This document shows positions 16,208 to 23,968 of a DNA stretch of 64,000 nt, piece after piece. The notes below the pieces were generated by a model, which saw only the letters and a program-made list of their open reading frames with translations, ran no database searches and was not told where the DNA came from. Positions within the stretch are counted from its first letter, which is position 1. Each line of letters begins with the position of its first letter. Source of the stretch: an uncultured Collinsella sp. (GTDB taxonomy: Bacteria; Actinomycetota; Coriobacteriia; Coriobacteriales; Coriobacteriaceae); contig CABUKS010000002.1 in assembly GCA_902492235.1 (NCBI GenBank), forward strand, positions 62,001 to 126,000, written 5' to 3'. The position numbers and the translations under genes were made by a program.

Positions 16208-17221
16208 ATGGCATATCCCGTATTTGACCTACACTGCGACACCGCTGACCGCATCGGCTGGGCCACGCTCGATCTCGACCTGCGCTTTACCGCCGGCACC
16301 GACGGTTATTTCCCCGGCGACGAAACGCATCCGCAAGATTTCGATCTCATCGAGGGCAACGCCTGCGCCATCTCGCTCGCAAAGATCGGCAACATGCCGT
16401 GGGCACAGTGCTTCGCCACGTTTGTCCCCGACGAGATTCCCGCCGCCCACGCCGCGCGCTTCCAGGCGCAAATCATGGCGCATATGAGCGGCCAGGCAAT
16501 GCTCAACCACGACCGCATGGTCAACGTACGCAGCGCCGCAGACATTCGCCCCGCGCTCAAGGACAGCAAGGTCGCTTGCATCCACACCATCGAAAACGCC
16601 ACGTTCTTTGCCGAGGACCCCGCGCTGATCGAGGTGCTCAAGAGCTTGGGCGTGCTTATGTCGTCACTCAGCTGGAACGCGCAGGGACCGCTCGCGAGCG
16701 GGCACGATACCCACGCCGGCCTCACCGCCGCCGGCATCGAGGCACTTACGCAGATGGAGCACGCCGGTATGGTACTCGACGTCTCCCACCTCAACGATGA
16801 GTGCTTTGACGAGGTTGTCGCCCACGCCACGCGCCCCTTCGTCGCCAGCCACTCCAACTCCCGCACCGTCTGCGGCGTCAAGCGCAATCTCACCGACGAC
16901 CAGTTCCGCACCATTCGCGACATGGGCGGTATCGTCGGCCTCAACTACTGCAGCGAGTTCCTTTCCAACGACGCAACCGACGAGACCGCTGCAGACGTCA
17001 CCTTCGACCAGCTGGCGGCACATATCGAGCACTGGCTCGACCTGGGCGGCGAGGACGCCATCGCGCTCGGCGGCGACTGGGACGGTGCCACGGTGCCCGC
17101 TTTCCTCTCCGATGCCAGCAAGATGCCCGAATTCCAGAACATGCTCTCCAAGCACTTTGGCAAGACCGTGATGCAGAAGCTCTGCAGCGATAACGCGCTT
17201 GCCTTCTTTGAGCGTTATTAA
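16208..17221 (+). CDS. Membrane dipeptidase family (peptidase M19)
   Basis: 337 residues from ATG 16208 with CGGAGGA upstream. M19 metallo-dipeptidase signatures: FDLHCDTADRIGW supplies the first zinc ligands, IHTIENATFF the bridging Glu, LDVSHLNDECFDEV and PFVASHSNSRTVCGVKRNL the His ligands with the substrate Arg/Asn, then IVGLNYCSEFL and ALGGDWDGA. No signal peptide, so probably cytoplasmic. Cleaves dipeptides including D-amino-acid ones. Peptide uptake systems elsewhere in the window could feed it. A strong hairpin follows the stop. Confidence 0.9.
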   Translation: MAYPVFDLHCDTADRIGWATLDLDLRFTAGTDGYFPGDETHPQDFDLIEGNACAISLAKIGNMPWAQCFATFVPDEIPAAHAARFQAQIMAHMSGQAMLNHDRMVNVRSAADIRPALKDSKVACIHTIENATFFAEDPALIEVLKSLGVLMSSLSWNAQGPLASGHDTHAGLTAAGIEALTQMEHAGMVLDVSHLNDECFDEVVAHATRPFVASHSNSRTVCGVKRNLTDDQFRTIRDMGGIVGLNYCSEFLSNDATDETAADVTFDQLAAHIEHWLDLGGEDAIALGGDWDGATVPAFLSDASKMPEFQNMLSKHFGKTVMQKLCSDNALAFFERY

Positions 17222-17238
17222 TTTCACGTCCCTTGAGC

Positions 17239-17272
17239 GGGCCGGCATGCCGAACGGTCGACATGCCGGCCC
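17239..17272 (+). terminator. Hairpin after the dipeptidase gene
   Basis: Perfect 11-base arms GGGCCGGCATG / CATGCCGGCCC with a 12-base loop, but no T run. It may weaken readthrough into the metallopeptidase gene that starts 24 bases later. Confidence 0.5.
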
Positions 17273-17295
17273 GTCCCCAATCTGAAGGACCGCTT

Positions 17296-18072
17296 TTGAC
17301 GCAGCAATTTACGATTACCGTATCCCGACCGGATGGCACATCCATCCCCGTCGTCGTTACCAAAAAGCGCGTCAAGAACTTCAACCTACGCGTCACATCG
17401 AGCGGTGAGGCCCACGCCAGCGCACCGCTCGGCGCCAGCCGCGAGCGTATCGAAGCGTTTGTGAAGCGCAACAGCGCCTGGATTATCAGCCGACTTGACC
17501 AGCGTGAGCAACATCAGGCGACGGCGCGAGAGCCGCTCAGTCCCTCGTCCATCATTGCGCTTTGGGGCAAGCCCATCACGGTACAAGATGCGCTCGATCA
17601 CAACTTTGCATCGCCCGCACCGCGGCCCAAGCAGGCCACCTTCGCAAGTTTTATGGGCGCCGACAAATCGAACGAACGCCTACAGGCCGAGCGGCGCGCA
17701 ATCCTCGACGGCCTGACGCCCGATGAGCTCCAGACCCGCATCGACCAGCTCTATGCATCCGAGGTCACCACAGCGCTGCGCGATATGGTGCATGCATACG
17801 AAATCGCAATGGGTATCGCCGTTTCCCGCGTTTCCGTACGCAGTATGAAGACGCGCTGGGGCTCATGCACACCCAAAACCGGCGCCATTCGCATCGCGCG
17901 CGAGCTCGCCGCCTACCCTGTCGAATGCCTCGACATGGTTGTCGCCCACGAGCTCGTCCACTTGCTCGAGCCAAGCCACAATCAGCGGTTTCACGCCCTG
18001 CTCGACACGTACTGCCCCAACAATAGGGCTCTGTCGCAGCGGCTCAAGCGGCCACCCCTCAACAAGCTCTAG
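17296..18072 (+). CDS. YgjP-like zinc metallopeptidase (M48-related, DUF45)
   Basis: 258 residues from a TTG at 17296, six bases after GAAGGA; no ATG fits better. An N-terminal region opens with strands containing VTKKRVKNFNLRVTSSGEAHA, as in the YgjP/DUF45 family; the catalytic part has the SMKTRWGSCTPKTGAIRIA block and the zinc motif VVAHELVHLLEPSHNQRFH (HExxH, with a third ligand in the distal His). The domain resembles SprT/WLM-type peptidases; family members are poorly characterised. The protein is about 20-30 residues longer than E. coli YgjP-type relatives as I recall them. Cytoplasmic. Confidence 0.85.
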   Translation: MTQQFTITVSRPDGTSIPVVVTKKRVKNFNLRVTSSGEAHASAPLGASRERIEAFVKRNSAWIISRLDQREQHQATAREPLSPSSIIALWGKPITVQDALDHNFASPAPRPKQATFASFMGADKSNERLQAERRAILDGLTPDELQTRIDQLYASEVTTALRDMVHAYEIAMGIAVSRVSVRSMKTRWGSCTPKTGAIRIARELAAYPVECLDMVVAHELVHLLEPSHNQRFHALLDTYCPNNRALSQRLKRPPLNKL

Positions 18073-18078
18073 CGTCGA

Positions 18079-18564
18079 CTAGCGCACTCGCTCGATCTCG
18101 ACGCCGCAGCTTGCCAGGGGAAGACCGACGGGAGCCCAAGGCTTATCGAGCTTAACACGCACGCCAAGCAGCAGGGGGTAACGACGCAGCAGCATCTGGG
18201 CCACACCCTCGGCTGCAGCCTCGATGAGCTTAAACGTATGCTCGCGCAGATATCCGTCGACATCGTGACACACCGAGCCATAATCAATCGAGGCATCCAG
18301 GTTGTCGTGCTCCCCTGCTGCACGCAGGTCGGCATAGAGCACCAAGGACACGATGAACTTCTGGCCCAGCGCGTTCTCTTCGGGATACACACCGTGGTTG
18401 GCAAAGACCTCGAGACCGTCGATAGTAATGCGGTCAGCATGGCGCAGGTCGTCATAGCTCACGTGGGGCACCGCCGCTGCGGTGGATATTTCGCCCCTTC
18501 CACGGCGGGCGAGCTCGGCGCCTTCAGTCTTGGTTGCATTCTCGGGCAGTTTCTTGTTACTCAT
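18079..18564 (-). CDS. folB: Dihydroneopterin aldolase
   Basis: 161 residues from ATG 18564 with GAAGGAGA upstream. The FolB domain starts at about residue 43: DRITIDGLEVFANHGVYPEE has the conserved HG, and QKFIVSLVLYADL, IDYGSVCHDVDGYL, FKLIEAAAEGVAQMLL (catalytic Glu/Lys region) and VRVKLDKPWAPV complete it. About 40 extra polar N-terminal residues are unlike other FolB proteins and are probably disordered. Forms 6-hydroxymethyl-dihydropterin for folate. Third gene of a folE-HD-folB run. Confidence 0.93.
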   Translation of the reverse strand: MSNKKLPENATKTEGAELARRGRGEISTAAAVPHVSYDDLRHADRITIDGLEVFANHGVYPEENALGQKFIVSLVLYADLRAAGEHDNLDASIDYGSVCHDVDGYLREHTFKLIEAAAEGVAQMLLRRYPLLLGVRVKLDKPWAPVGLPLASCGVEIERVR

Positions 18565-18607
18565 CGCGATCGTCTCCTTCGTTTAGAACCCCGACCGCGC
18601 AAACTAA

Positions 18608-19189
18608 CTACACGCGAATCGACAGGTTCTTTTTATCATCGCTCCAATTGCAAGCATTGCGCGCGGGGCATGCAAAGCAGGCGCGCGACGCTTTGTCGGC
18701 TGCATAGAGCAGACGCTCGAGCGGTTGGCTGTTCACGCGCAGCTTTCGATGGCCCAGAATGGCCGTCTTAATGGCCGCAGCATCGGCCGGCTCAAACGCT
18801 ACGTCATCGGGCATGCCGCCGAGAATCGCATCAGCGACGCGTTCGCTTGCAACATCATGGGATATACCCGATTCATACTGTTCATCTTTGCCGATATCGT
18901 GAAGAAGTGCCGTGGCGTAGATGACCTCGCGGTCAAATTCGAGCTGTTCCTCGAGATTCTTGATCCACATAATGCGAGCGACATCGAGCAGATGGTCAAT
19001 ACCGTGGCGGCAGAAGATACGCCCCGATTCCAACTGTGCAATGTTGCCCAGGTGCCGCCGGAACAGGCCGTTGGCACAGATGTAATCGATACGAGGCATG
19101 GCACCAAAGGGGGCTAGGCCCGAAGCCATAAAACCGCGACGCGGCGTTCCCTCATCGGTCTTCGATGCAAAGTCGTTAACGGCTCTCAT
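18608..19189 (-). CDS. HD-domain phosphohydrolase of the folate operon
   Basis: 193 residues, ATG 19189, two bases after the folE stop. HD motif residues are His62 or His66 in CRHGIDHLLDVARI, His97-Asp98 in ALLHDIGK, and a distal ISHD; these usually bind a divalent metal pair. The last 25 residues contain CFACPARNACNW (Cys171, Cys174, Cys180), which may bind zinc or an iron-sulfur cluster. A similar HD protein with a cysteine tail accompanies folE in some anaerobic Firmicutes as I recall, unchecked. Its place between the two enzymes that flank the pterin dephosphorylation step suggests it removes phosphate from dihydroneopterin triphosphate or its monophosphate. That reaction is inference. 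Confidence 0.8.
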   Translation of the reverse strand: MRAVNDFASKTDEGTPRRGFMASGLAPFGAMPRIDYICANGLFRRHLGNIAQLESGRIFCRHGIDHLLDVARIMWIKNLEEQLEFDREVIYATALLHDIGKDEQYESGISHDVASERVADAILGGMPDDVAFEPADAAAIKTAILGHRKLRVNSQPLERLLYAADKASRACFACPARNACNWSDDKKNLSIRV

Positions 19190-19191
19190 GG

Positions 19192-19749
19192 TTAGCGGTC
19201 CAGCATCCTAAAGAATCGCTCCTCGAGCGACGGATCGGTCTCAAAGATGCCGCGGCGAGCGAGCGTCACGGTCTTGGTGCCGGGCTTTTGCACGCCACGC
19301 ATCGTCATGCACATATGCTCGGCCTCCATCAACACAATCGCTCCCTGGGGAGCAAGATACTCCATGAGAGCATCGGCAACCTGCGCACACAGCTGCTCCT
19401 GCAGCTGCAGACGGCGGGCATAGACCTCAACCGTGCGGGCGAGCTTGGAAAGTCCAGCCACCCGACCGTTAGGGATATAACCAATGGCGGCCTTGCCATA
19501 AAACGGCAGCAGATGATGCTCGCACAGCGAGTAGAACGTAATGTCGCGCTCGATAACCAAATCGTTCGAAGCGACGGCAAAAGTTTTGGACAGGTGCTCC
19601 TCGGCACTCTGGTCCATACCGCCGGCAATCTCGCCATACATACGGGCGACGCGTGCCGGAGTCTCCAGCAGGCCCTCACGAGTTGGGTCCTCGCCTATAC
19701 CTTCAAGCAGCAGCTTAATGGCAGTCTCGACTTTTTCCTGATCGACCAT
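19192..19749 (-). CDS. folE: GTP cyclohydrolase I
   Basis: 185 residues from ATG 19749. All family blocks are present: [37 protein letters not shown] (zinc ligands Cys and His), [19 protein letters not shown], and [23 protein letters not shown] (second zinc Cys plus the catalytic His region is replaced here by the CMTMRG form normal for the family). Converts GTP to dihydroneopterin triphosphate, the first step of folate and pterin synthesis. Likely in one transcript with nrdG upstream (67-base gap) and the HD and folB genes downstream. Confidence 0.95.
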   Translation of the reverse strand: MVDQEKVETAIKLLLEGIGEDPTREGLLETPARVARMYGEIAGGMDQSAEEHLSKTFAVASNDLVIERDITFYSLCEHHLLPFYGKAAIGYIPNGRVAGLSKLARTVEVYARRLQLQEQLCAQVADALMEYLAPQGAIVLMEAEHMCMTMRGVQKPGTKTVTLARRGIFETDPSLEERFFRMLDR

Positions 19750-19816
19750 CTGGGCCTCACTTTTTTCGATTTCGCGTTCGCGCTATGGTACCACGCCGGC
19801 ACGCAACCTCTGCCAG

Positions 19817-20398
19817 CTACATAGTATGGGTCGAATAGACCGGATCGTCCCGCCAAAGCTCCACAGCATCGCAAAGCGCAACGCCCTCACGTGCAGCACG
19901 AGCGCGCGTGGCGTTCATGTCGATCACGCGCTGATTGCTCGAGCCCCTAAAGCGCAACGAGATATCGTACAGATCCTGAACGAACGGGCCGTCCACCAAC
20001 ATGTCGAGGCAGGCCAGGATACGGTCCGTCACCTCGGTATGATGACGGCCACCCGGCATAAGCTCCTCGAGCACGTCACCGGTAAAGCACCAAATGGTCT
20101 TGCCCGACCCAGCAGGATAGGCCGCACGCACGCGCTCGATAAAGTCAACAAGCCCCGCCTGATTCTCGGGCTCCATAGGCTCGCCACCCAGAATCGTCAG
20201 GCCATCGATAAAGGGATGATCGAGACTCTCGATAATCTTATCCTCGACGGCGCGATCGAACGGCTCGCCCGCAGCAAAGTCCCACGCGACAGAGTTAAAG
20301 CAATTCTTGCACCCACGACGGCACCCACTCACAAACAGAGAAGTACGAACGCCTTCCCCATCAGCAATGTCGAAATACTTAATGTTCGCGTAATTCAT
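19817..20398 (-). CDS. nrdG: Anaerobic ribonucleotide reductase activating protein
   Basis: 193 residues from ATG 20398 with GGGAGAG ten bases upstream. Radical SAM enzyme: the cluster motif SGCRRGCKNCFN (CxxxCxxC) sits at residues 26-36, preceded by DIADGEGVRTSLFVSG and followed by LTILGGEPMEPENQ for SAM binding. It installs the glycyl radical in NrdD. nrdD is upstream on the same strand, separated by 427 bases that carry two nested palindromes; one of them ends 16 bases before this start. Confidence 0.95.
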   Translation of the reverse strand: MNYANIKYFDIADGEGVRTSLFVSGCRRGCKNCFNSVAWDFAAGEPFDRAVEDKIIESLDHPFIDGLTILGGEPMEPENQAGLVDFIERVRAAYPAGSGKTIWCFTGDVLEELMPGGRHHTEVTDRILACLDMLVDGPFVQDLYDISLRFRGSSNQRVIDMNATRARAAREGVALCDAVELWRDDPVYSTHTM

Positions 20399-20413
20399 AG
20401 GTAACTCTCCCGG

Positions 20414-20497
20414 GAGGCCGGGACATATCATCCCGTCCTCAAACATTCTCGGCCTTCGGCCTGCGAAACTGCGGGCGGGACGATATGTCCCGGCCTC
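20414..20497. repeat. Nested palindromic element C
   Basis: Outer arms 20414-20435 and 20476-20497 (22 bases, one mismatch) around an inner hairpin (GGCCTTCGGCC). On the minus strand the boxes CCGCA and TGTTTGAGGAC flank the inner hairpin, as in elements D-F. It sits between nrdD and nrdG, and the sequence GGTAACTC occurs at both flanks (20400-20407 and 20506-20513). Confidence 0.75.
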
Positions 20498-20675
20498 ATG
20501 CAAAGGGTAACTCAATGAACGAAGCGAACATCGAGTATAGGGTTCGAGGTCCAATAAAAACCTTGTTGCAACTCAACCGCCATCGCAAGCAAAGCGTTGT
20601 TGCAAGTCAACTCATTTCCGCTTAGAACTTCGAGGAGTGAGCAGACCGCATGCCGTATCTCAGCTACGTCAACTT

Positions 20676-20814
20676 GGCTGAGCCGAGAGGGCCGCTTGGG
20701 CTTTTGCTCGATATGAGTTCCGCACGCAAAGAAGGCCACTTAATGTGGCCTTCGTCTTGCGCAGGACTGTCCGAAATAGCGAGCAAATGCCCAAGCGGCC
20801 CTCCCGGCTCAGCC
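20676..20814. repeat. Nested palindromic element F
   Basis: Outer arms of 35 bases (20676-20710, 20780-20814; two mismatches) enclosing an inner hairpin GAAGGCCAC / GTGGCCTTC. TCCGCA lies before and TGTCCGA after the inner hairpin, matching element E. Ends 12 bases after the nrdD stop, so it could protect or terminate nrdD mRNA. Confidence 0.8.
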
Positions 20815-20825
20815 CCGGAGCGGTA

Positions 20826-23048
20826 TTAGAGATGCAGCACGCGGTCGCGAATCTCCTCGGTTCGGCCCTGGTTCCAGAACTGGGTACCGATGTAGCCGCA
20901 CGTGCGACGGGCAACATTCATCTTCTCCTGATCGCGGTTGCCGCAGTTAGGGCACTCCCACACCAGCTTGCCGTCATCCTCGACAATCTTGATCTCACCG
21001 TCGTAGCCGCACACCTGGCAGTAGTCGCTCTTGGTGTTGAGCTCGGCGTACATGATGTTGTCGTAGATGTACTGCATCACGCGAATGACAGCCTTGAGGT
21101 TGTCCTGCATGTTGGGAACCTCGACGTAGGAGATGGCACCGCCCGGCGAAAGCTGCTGGAACATGCCCTCGAACTTGAGCTTGTCGAATGCGTCGATCTC
21201 CTCGGACACGTGGACGTGGTAGCTGTTGGTGATGTAGCCCTTGTCCGTCACGCCCGGGATGATGCCAAAACGACGCTGCAGGCACTTGGCGAACTTGTAG
21301 GTCGTCGACTCAAGCGGGGTACCGTACAGCGAGAAGTCAATATCGCTTTCGGCCTTCCACTCGGCGCACTTGTCGTTCATGTGCTGCATGACGGCCATGG
21401 CAAACGGCGTGCCCTCCTTCTCGGTGTGGCTGTGACCCGTCATGTACTTAACGCACTCATACAGGCCGGCATAGCCCAGGCTGATCGTAGAGTATCCGCC
21501 CACGAGCAGCTTGTCGATCGTCTCGCCCTTCTTCAGACGCGCCAGGGCGCCGTATTGCCAAAGAATCGGCGCGGCGTCAGAAAGTGTACCCATCAGGCGC
21601 TCATGACGGCACAGCAGGGCACGGTGACACAGCTCAAGGCGCTCATCGAAGATCTTCCAGAACTTGTCCATATCCTGGTGCGAGCTCAGTGCGACATCAG
21701 GCAGGTTGATGGTCACAACGCCCTGGTTAAAGCGACCATAGTACTTGGGCTTGTTCGGGTCGTAGTTCAGCGCGTTGGCAACGTTGTTAAAACCGTTGCC
21801 CGAACGGTCGGGCGTCAGGAAACTGCGGCAACCCATGCAGGTGTAGCAATCGCCGTTGCCGGCGGTCTCGCCCTTAGACAGCTTGAGCTCGCGCATCTTC
21901 TTCTCGGAGATGTAATCGGGCACCATGCGCTTGGCGGTGCACTTGGCAGCCAGCTGGGTCAGGTAGAAGTACGGGGAATCCTCGTGAACGTTATCGTCCT
22001 CGAGTACATAGATAAGCTTGGGGAATGCCGGGGTAATCCACACGCCGGCCTCGTTCTTAACGCCCTCGTAGCGCTGGCGAAGCGTCTCCTCCACGATCAT
22101 GGCAAGGTCGTGCTTCTCCTGAGGCGTACGGGCCTCGTTAAGATACATAAAGACCGTCACGAACGGCGCCTGGCCATTGGTGGTCATAAGGGTCACGACC
22201 TGATACTGAATCGTCTGGACGCCGCGACGGATCTCGTCACGCAGGCGATCCTCAACGACCTCGCGAACCTTTTCGGGAGATGCGGAAACGCCGAGCTCCT
22301 CGAGCTCGCGGGCGACCTCGCCACGAATCTTTTGACGGCTCACCTCAACAAAGGGGGCAAGATGGGTCAGCGAGATGGACTGGCCGCCGTACTGGGAGGA
22401 AGCAACCTGGGCGATAATCTGCGTCGCAATATTGCAGGCGGTCGAGAAGCTGTGCGGCTTCTCAATCAGCGTGCCCGAAATAACAGTGCCGTTCTGGAGC
22501 ATGTCCTCCAGGTTCACCAGATCGCAGTTGTGCATATGCTGGGCAAAGTAATCCGAATCGTGGAAATGGATCAGACCCTCATTATGGGCATCCACGATCT
22601 CCTGAGGCAGCAGCACGCGCTGGGTCAGGTCCTTGGAAATCTCGCCAGCCATATAGTCGCGCTGAACGGAGTTGACGGTCGGGTTCTTGTTGGAGTTCTC
22701 CTGCTTGACCTCTTCGTTATTGCACTCGATCAGCGACAGAATCTTGTCATCGGTCGTGTTCTTCTGGCGCTTCAGGCTCTGAACATAGCGATAGATGATG
22801 TAGTGGCGGGCAACCTCGTAGCAGTCGAGACGCATGATCTCGTCCTCGACCAAATCCTGGATCTCCTCGACCGAAACGGTGTGGCCCGCGTTCTCGCATG
22901 CCTCGGCGACGTTTTGCGCCGCATAAACCACCTGGCGGTCGGTTAGACGAGAGCTCTCCTCGACCTCCAAGTTAGCGGCGCGGATGGCATTGACAATCTT
23001 ATCGATGTCAAAGACAACCTCGGTGCCGCTGCGCTTGATGATCTTCAT
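20826..23048 (-). CDS. nrdD: Anaerobic ribonucleoside-triphosphate reductase
   Basis: 740 residues from ATG 23048, right after AAGAGG; ten upstream codons without a better start were excluded. An ATP-cone domain (about residues 1-95: KIIKRSGTEVVFDIDKIVNA) precedes the glycyl-radical barrel. Seen are HDSDYFAQHMHNCDLVNLED, GNGDCYTCMGCRSFL, a C-terminal zinc site (CQVCG ... CPNC) and the glycyl-radical loop RRTCGYIGTQF, with the radical Gly here. Makes deoxyribonucleotides without oxygen, needing NrdG. The promoter at 23274-23321 carries NrdR boxes, and the window has no class I or II enzyme. Confidence 0.97.
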   Translation of the reverse strand: MKIIKRSGTEVVFDIDKIVNAIRAANLEVEESSRLTDRQVVYAAQNVAEACENAGHTVSVEEIQDLVEDEIMRLDCYEVARHYIIYRYVQSLKRQKNTTDDKILSLIECNNEEVKQENSNKNPTVNSVQRDYMAGEISKDLTQRVLLPQEIVDAHNEGLIHFHDSDYFAQHMHNCDLVNLEDMLQNGTVISGTLIEKPHSFSTACNIATQIIAQVASSQYGGQSISLTHLAPFVEVSRQKIRGEVARELEELGVSASPEKVREVVEDRLRDEIRRGVQTIQYQVVTLMTTNGQAPFVTVFMYLNEARTPQEKHDLAMIVEETLRQRYEGVKNEAGVWITPAFPKLIYVLEDDNVHEDSPYFYLTQLAAKCTAKRMVPDYISEKKMRELKLSKGETAGNGDCYTCMGCRSFLTPDRSGNGFNNVANALNYDPNKPKYYGRFNQGVVTINLPDVALSSHQDMDKFWKIFDERLELCHRALLCRHERLMGTLSDAAPILWQYGALARLKKGETIDKLLVGGYSTISLGYAGLYECVKYMTGHSHTEKEGTPFAMAVMQHMNDKCAEWKAESDIDFSLYGTPLESTTYKFAKCLQRRFGIIPGVTDKGYITNSYHVHVSEEIDAFDKLKFEGMFQQLSPGGAISYVEVPNMQDNLKAVIRVMQYIYDNIMYAELNTKSDYCQVCGYDGEIKIVEDDGKLVWECPNCGNRDQEKMNVARRTCGYIGTQFWNQGRTEEIRDRVLHL

Positions 23049-23273
23049 CCTCTTGCCTCTTTCGCGTCGTAGCCTCATTGCGCTTCAGAGCCAAACGATG
23101 CCCGGCAGGGCTTGCCCCTGTCTTACGGCGCCGTCGCGCAATCTGTGTTCTCGATAAACCATAAGCCTCTATGCGGACATTCCCAGGAGCCGATCAAGCG
23201 GCTCAAGGACACGTTCAAAAGAGGCAATTAAGGTCTTCGTTCTCTGTCCGCCATCTATCATACGACAAAGATG
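23049..23273 (-). other. Long structured leader of nrdD
   Basis: About 225 bases lie between the nrdD promoter and its start. Short stems are visible (GAGCCGCTTGATCGGCTC; CGACGGCGCCG; GGGGCAAGCCCTGCC). No recognised riboswitch class or terminator is apparent. Confidence 0.4.
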
Positions 23274-23321
23274 CATCTATATCCTGTATTCTTTTTTTAG
23301 GTCAAACACAACATATAGTGT
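23274..23321 (-). promoter_or_regulatory. nrdD promoter with two NrdR boxes
   Basis: Minus-strand TTGACC at 23300-23305, 18-base spacer, TATAGA at 23276-23281. A full NrdR-type palindrome ACACAACATATAGTGT is at 23306-23321, directly upstream of the -35. A weaker match (CATCTATATCCTGTAT, 23274-23289) lies exactly 32 bases away over the -10. Paired boxes about three helical turns apart are typical of NrdR repression by dATP/ATP. Confidence 0.85.
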
Positions 23322-23636
23322 TTCAGCAGGTCAAAGCAATTAGTCATTTTGCAGACGCATTATAAATGAGGGGTATTTGACAAGTCGGTAAAACGTTACC
23401 AACACGGCTACCTGCATGGCAGCTATAAAACCCCCTTAGTCAAGCCACTGACAAATCCTACTAAAACCAAGCCACTCACGCCAAAAGAATCCAAAAGATT
23501 ATGCTTGACCAACATGTTGCGGTCACGCTCGGCCAGGACGTATGCAATCTGCCGGCACCTCTACGGGACGCGAAGACCATCGCGTACAGACCTTGGATCA
23601 ATATTTGGTGGCTTATTTGGCGGCGTGCTTGGTGGC
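23322..23636. other. AT-rich intergenic region upstream of nrdD
   Basis: About 315 bases with no gene. It holds a palindrome GGTAAAACGTTACC (23387-23400), a TATAAT on the minus strand at 23359-23364, and a direct repeat CAAGCCACT at 23441 and 23468. The part near 23500-23630 reads as ordinary non-coding sequence. Confidence 0.45.
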
Positions 23637-23674
23637 AAAACAAAAACAGCCCAGAGGACATAGCCTCTGAGCTG
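23637..23674 (-). terminator. Terminator of the Gly-Val tRNA unit
   Basis: CAGCTCAGAGG, six-base loop, CCTCTGGGCTG, then TTTTTGTTTT on the minus strand. Confidence 0.9.
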
Positions 23675-23682
23675 CGAACATT

Positions 23683-23757
23683 TGGTGGGCGTTAGAAGAT
23701 TTGAACTTCTGACCTCTTCCGTGTCAGGGAAGCGCTCTCCCCCTGAGCTAAACGCCC
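23683..23757 (-). tRNA. tRNA-Val (GAC)
   Basis: Acceptor GGGCGTT / AACGCCC, D-arm GCTCAGGGGGAGAGC, anticodon stem CTTCC / GGAAG with loop CTGACAC (GAC), T-arm AGAAG-TTCAAAT-CTTCT. CCA is encoded. Confidence 0.95.
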
Positions 23758-23760
23758 AAA

Positions 23761-23836
23761 TGGAGCGGACAACGGGGCTCGAACCCGCGACCCCAACCTT
23801 GGCAAGGTTGTGCTCTACCAACTGAGCCATGTCCGC
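23761..23836 (-). tRNA. tRNA-Gly (GCC), copy 1
   Basis: GCGGACA acceptor paired with TGTCCGC, anticodon loop TTGCCAA, T-loop GGTTCGAACCC, encoded CCA. Three bases before tRNA-Val, so they share a transcript. Identical to the copies at 25881 and 26107. Confidence 0.95.
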
Positions 23837-23848
23837 CTGCGAGGATTT

Positions 23849-23896
23849 AATATACGGGATGATCCACCCAAATGCAAGAACTTTTTTTAAAAAGTT
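23849..23896 (-). promoter_or_regulatory. Promoter of the Gly-Val tRNA unit with A/T-tract
   Basis: TATATT at 23849-23854 and TTGCAT at 23872-23877 with a 17-base spacer. Directly upstream lies AACTTTTTTTAAAAAGTT (23879-23896), a palindromic A/T tract also seen before tRNA-Gly copy 3 and tRNA-Leu. Confidence 0.85.
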
Positions 23897-23968
23897 TTGC
23901 GACGCTCTCGCGAGGGCATCAGTCGTCACGAAAGGCGCGGACAAACGCAGGCTCGCAGCGAGATGTCC

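Larger units (their letters stand above)
20399..20825. other. nrdD-nrdG intergenic region
   Basis: 427 bases without a gene. Besides elements C and F it holds, near 20574-20613, two copies of TGTTGCAASTCAAC (one base different) about 30 bases apart. No convincing promoter was found, so nrdG may be transcribed through from nrdD. Confidence 0.5.

Noticed and set aside
20514..20560. tRNA-like T-loop (GGTTCGAGGTCC) near 20548
   Set aside because: No acceptor or anticodon stems could be found around it.
20745..22946. Long plus-strand open frame antisense to nrdD
   Set aside because: It is a shadow of nrdD: no ribosome site, unusual composition, and the minus-strand protein has all NrdD motifs.
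23049..23273. Cobalamin or other riboswitch upstream of nrdD
   Set aside because: Short stems are present but no B12-box or other known riboswitch core is visible.
23561..23944. Minus-strand frame over tRNA-Gly and tRNA-Val
   Set aside because: It reads through two tRNA genes; the repeated peptide MAQLVEHNLAKVGVAG is a translation of tRNA-Gly and appears at each Gly copy.
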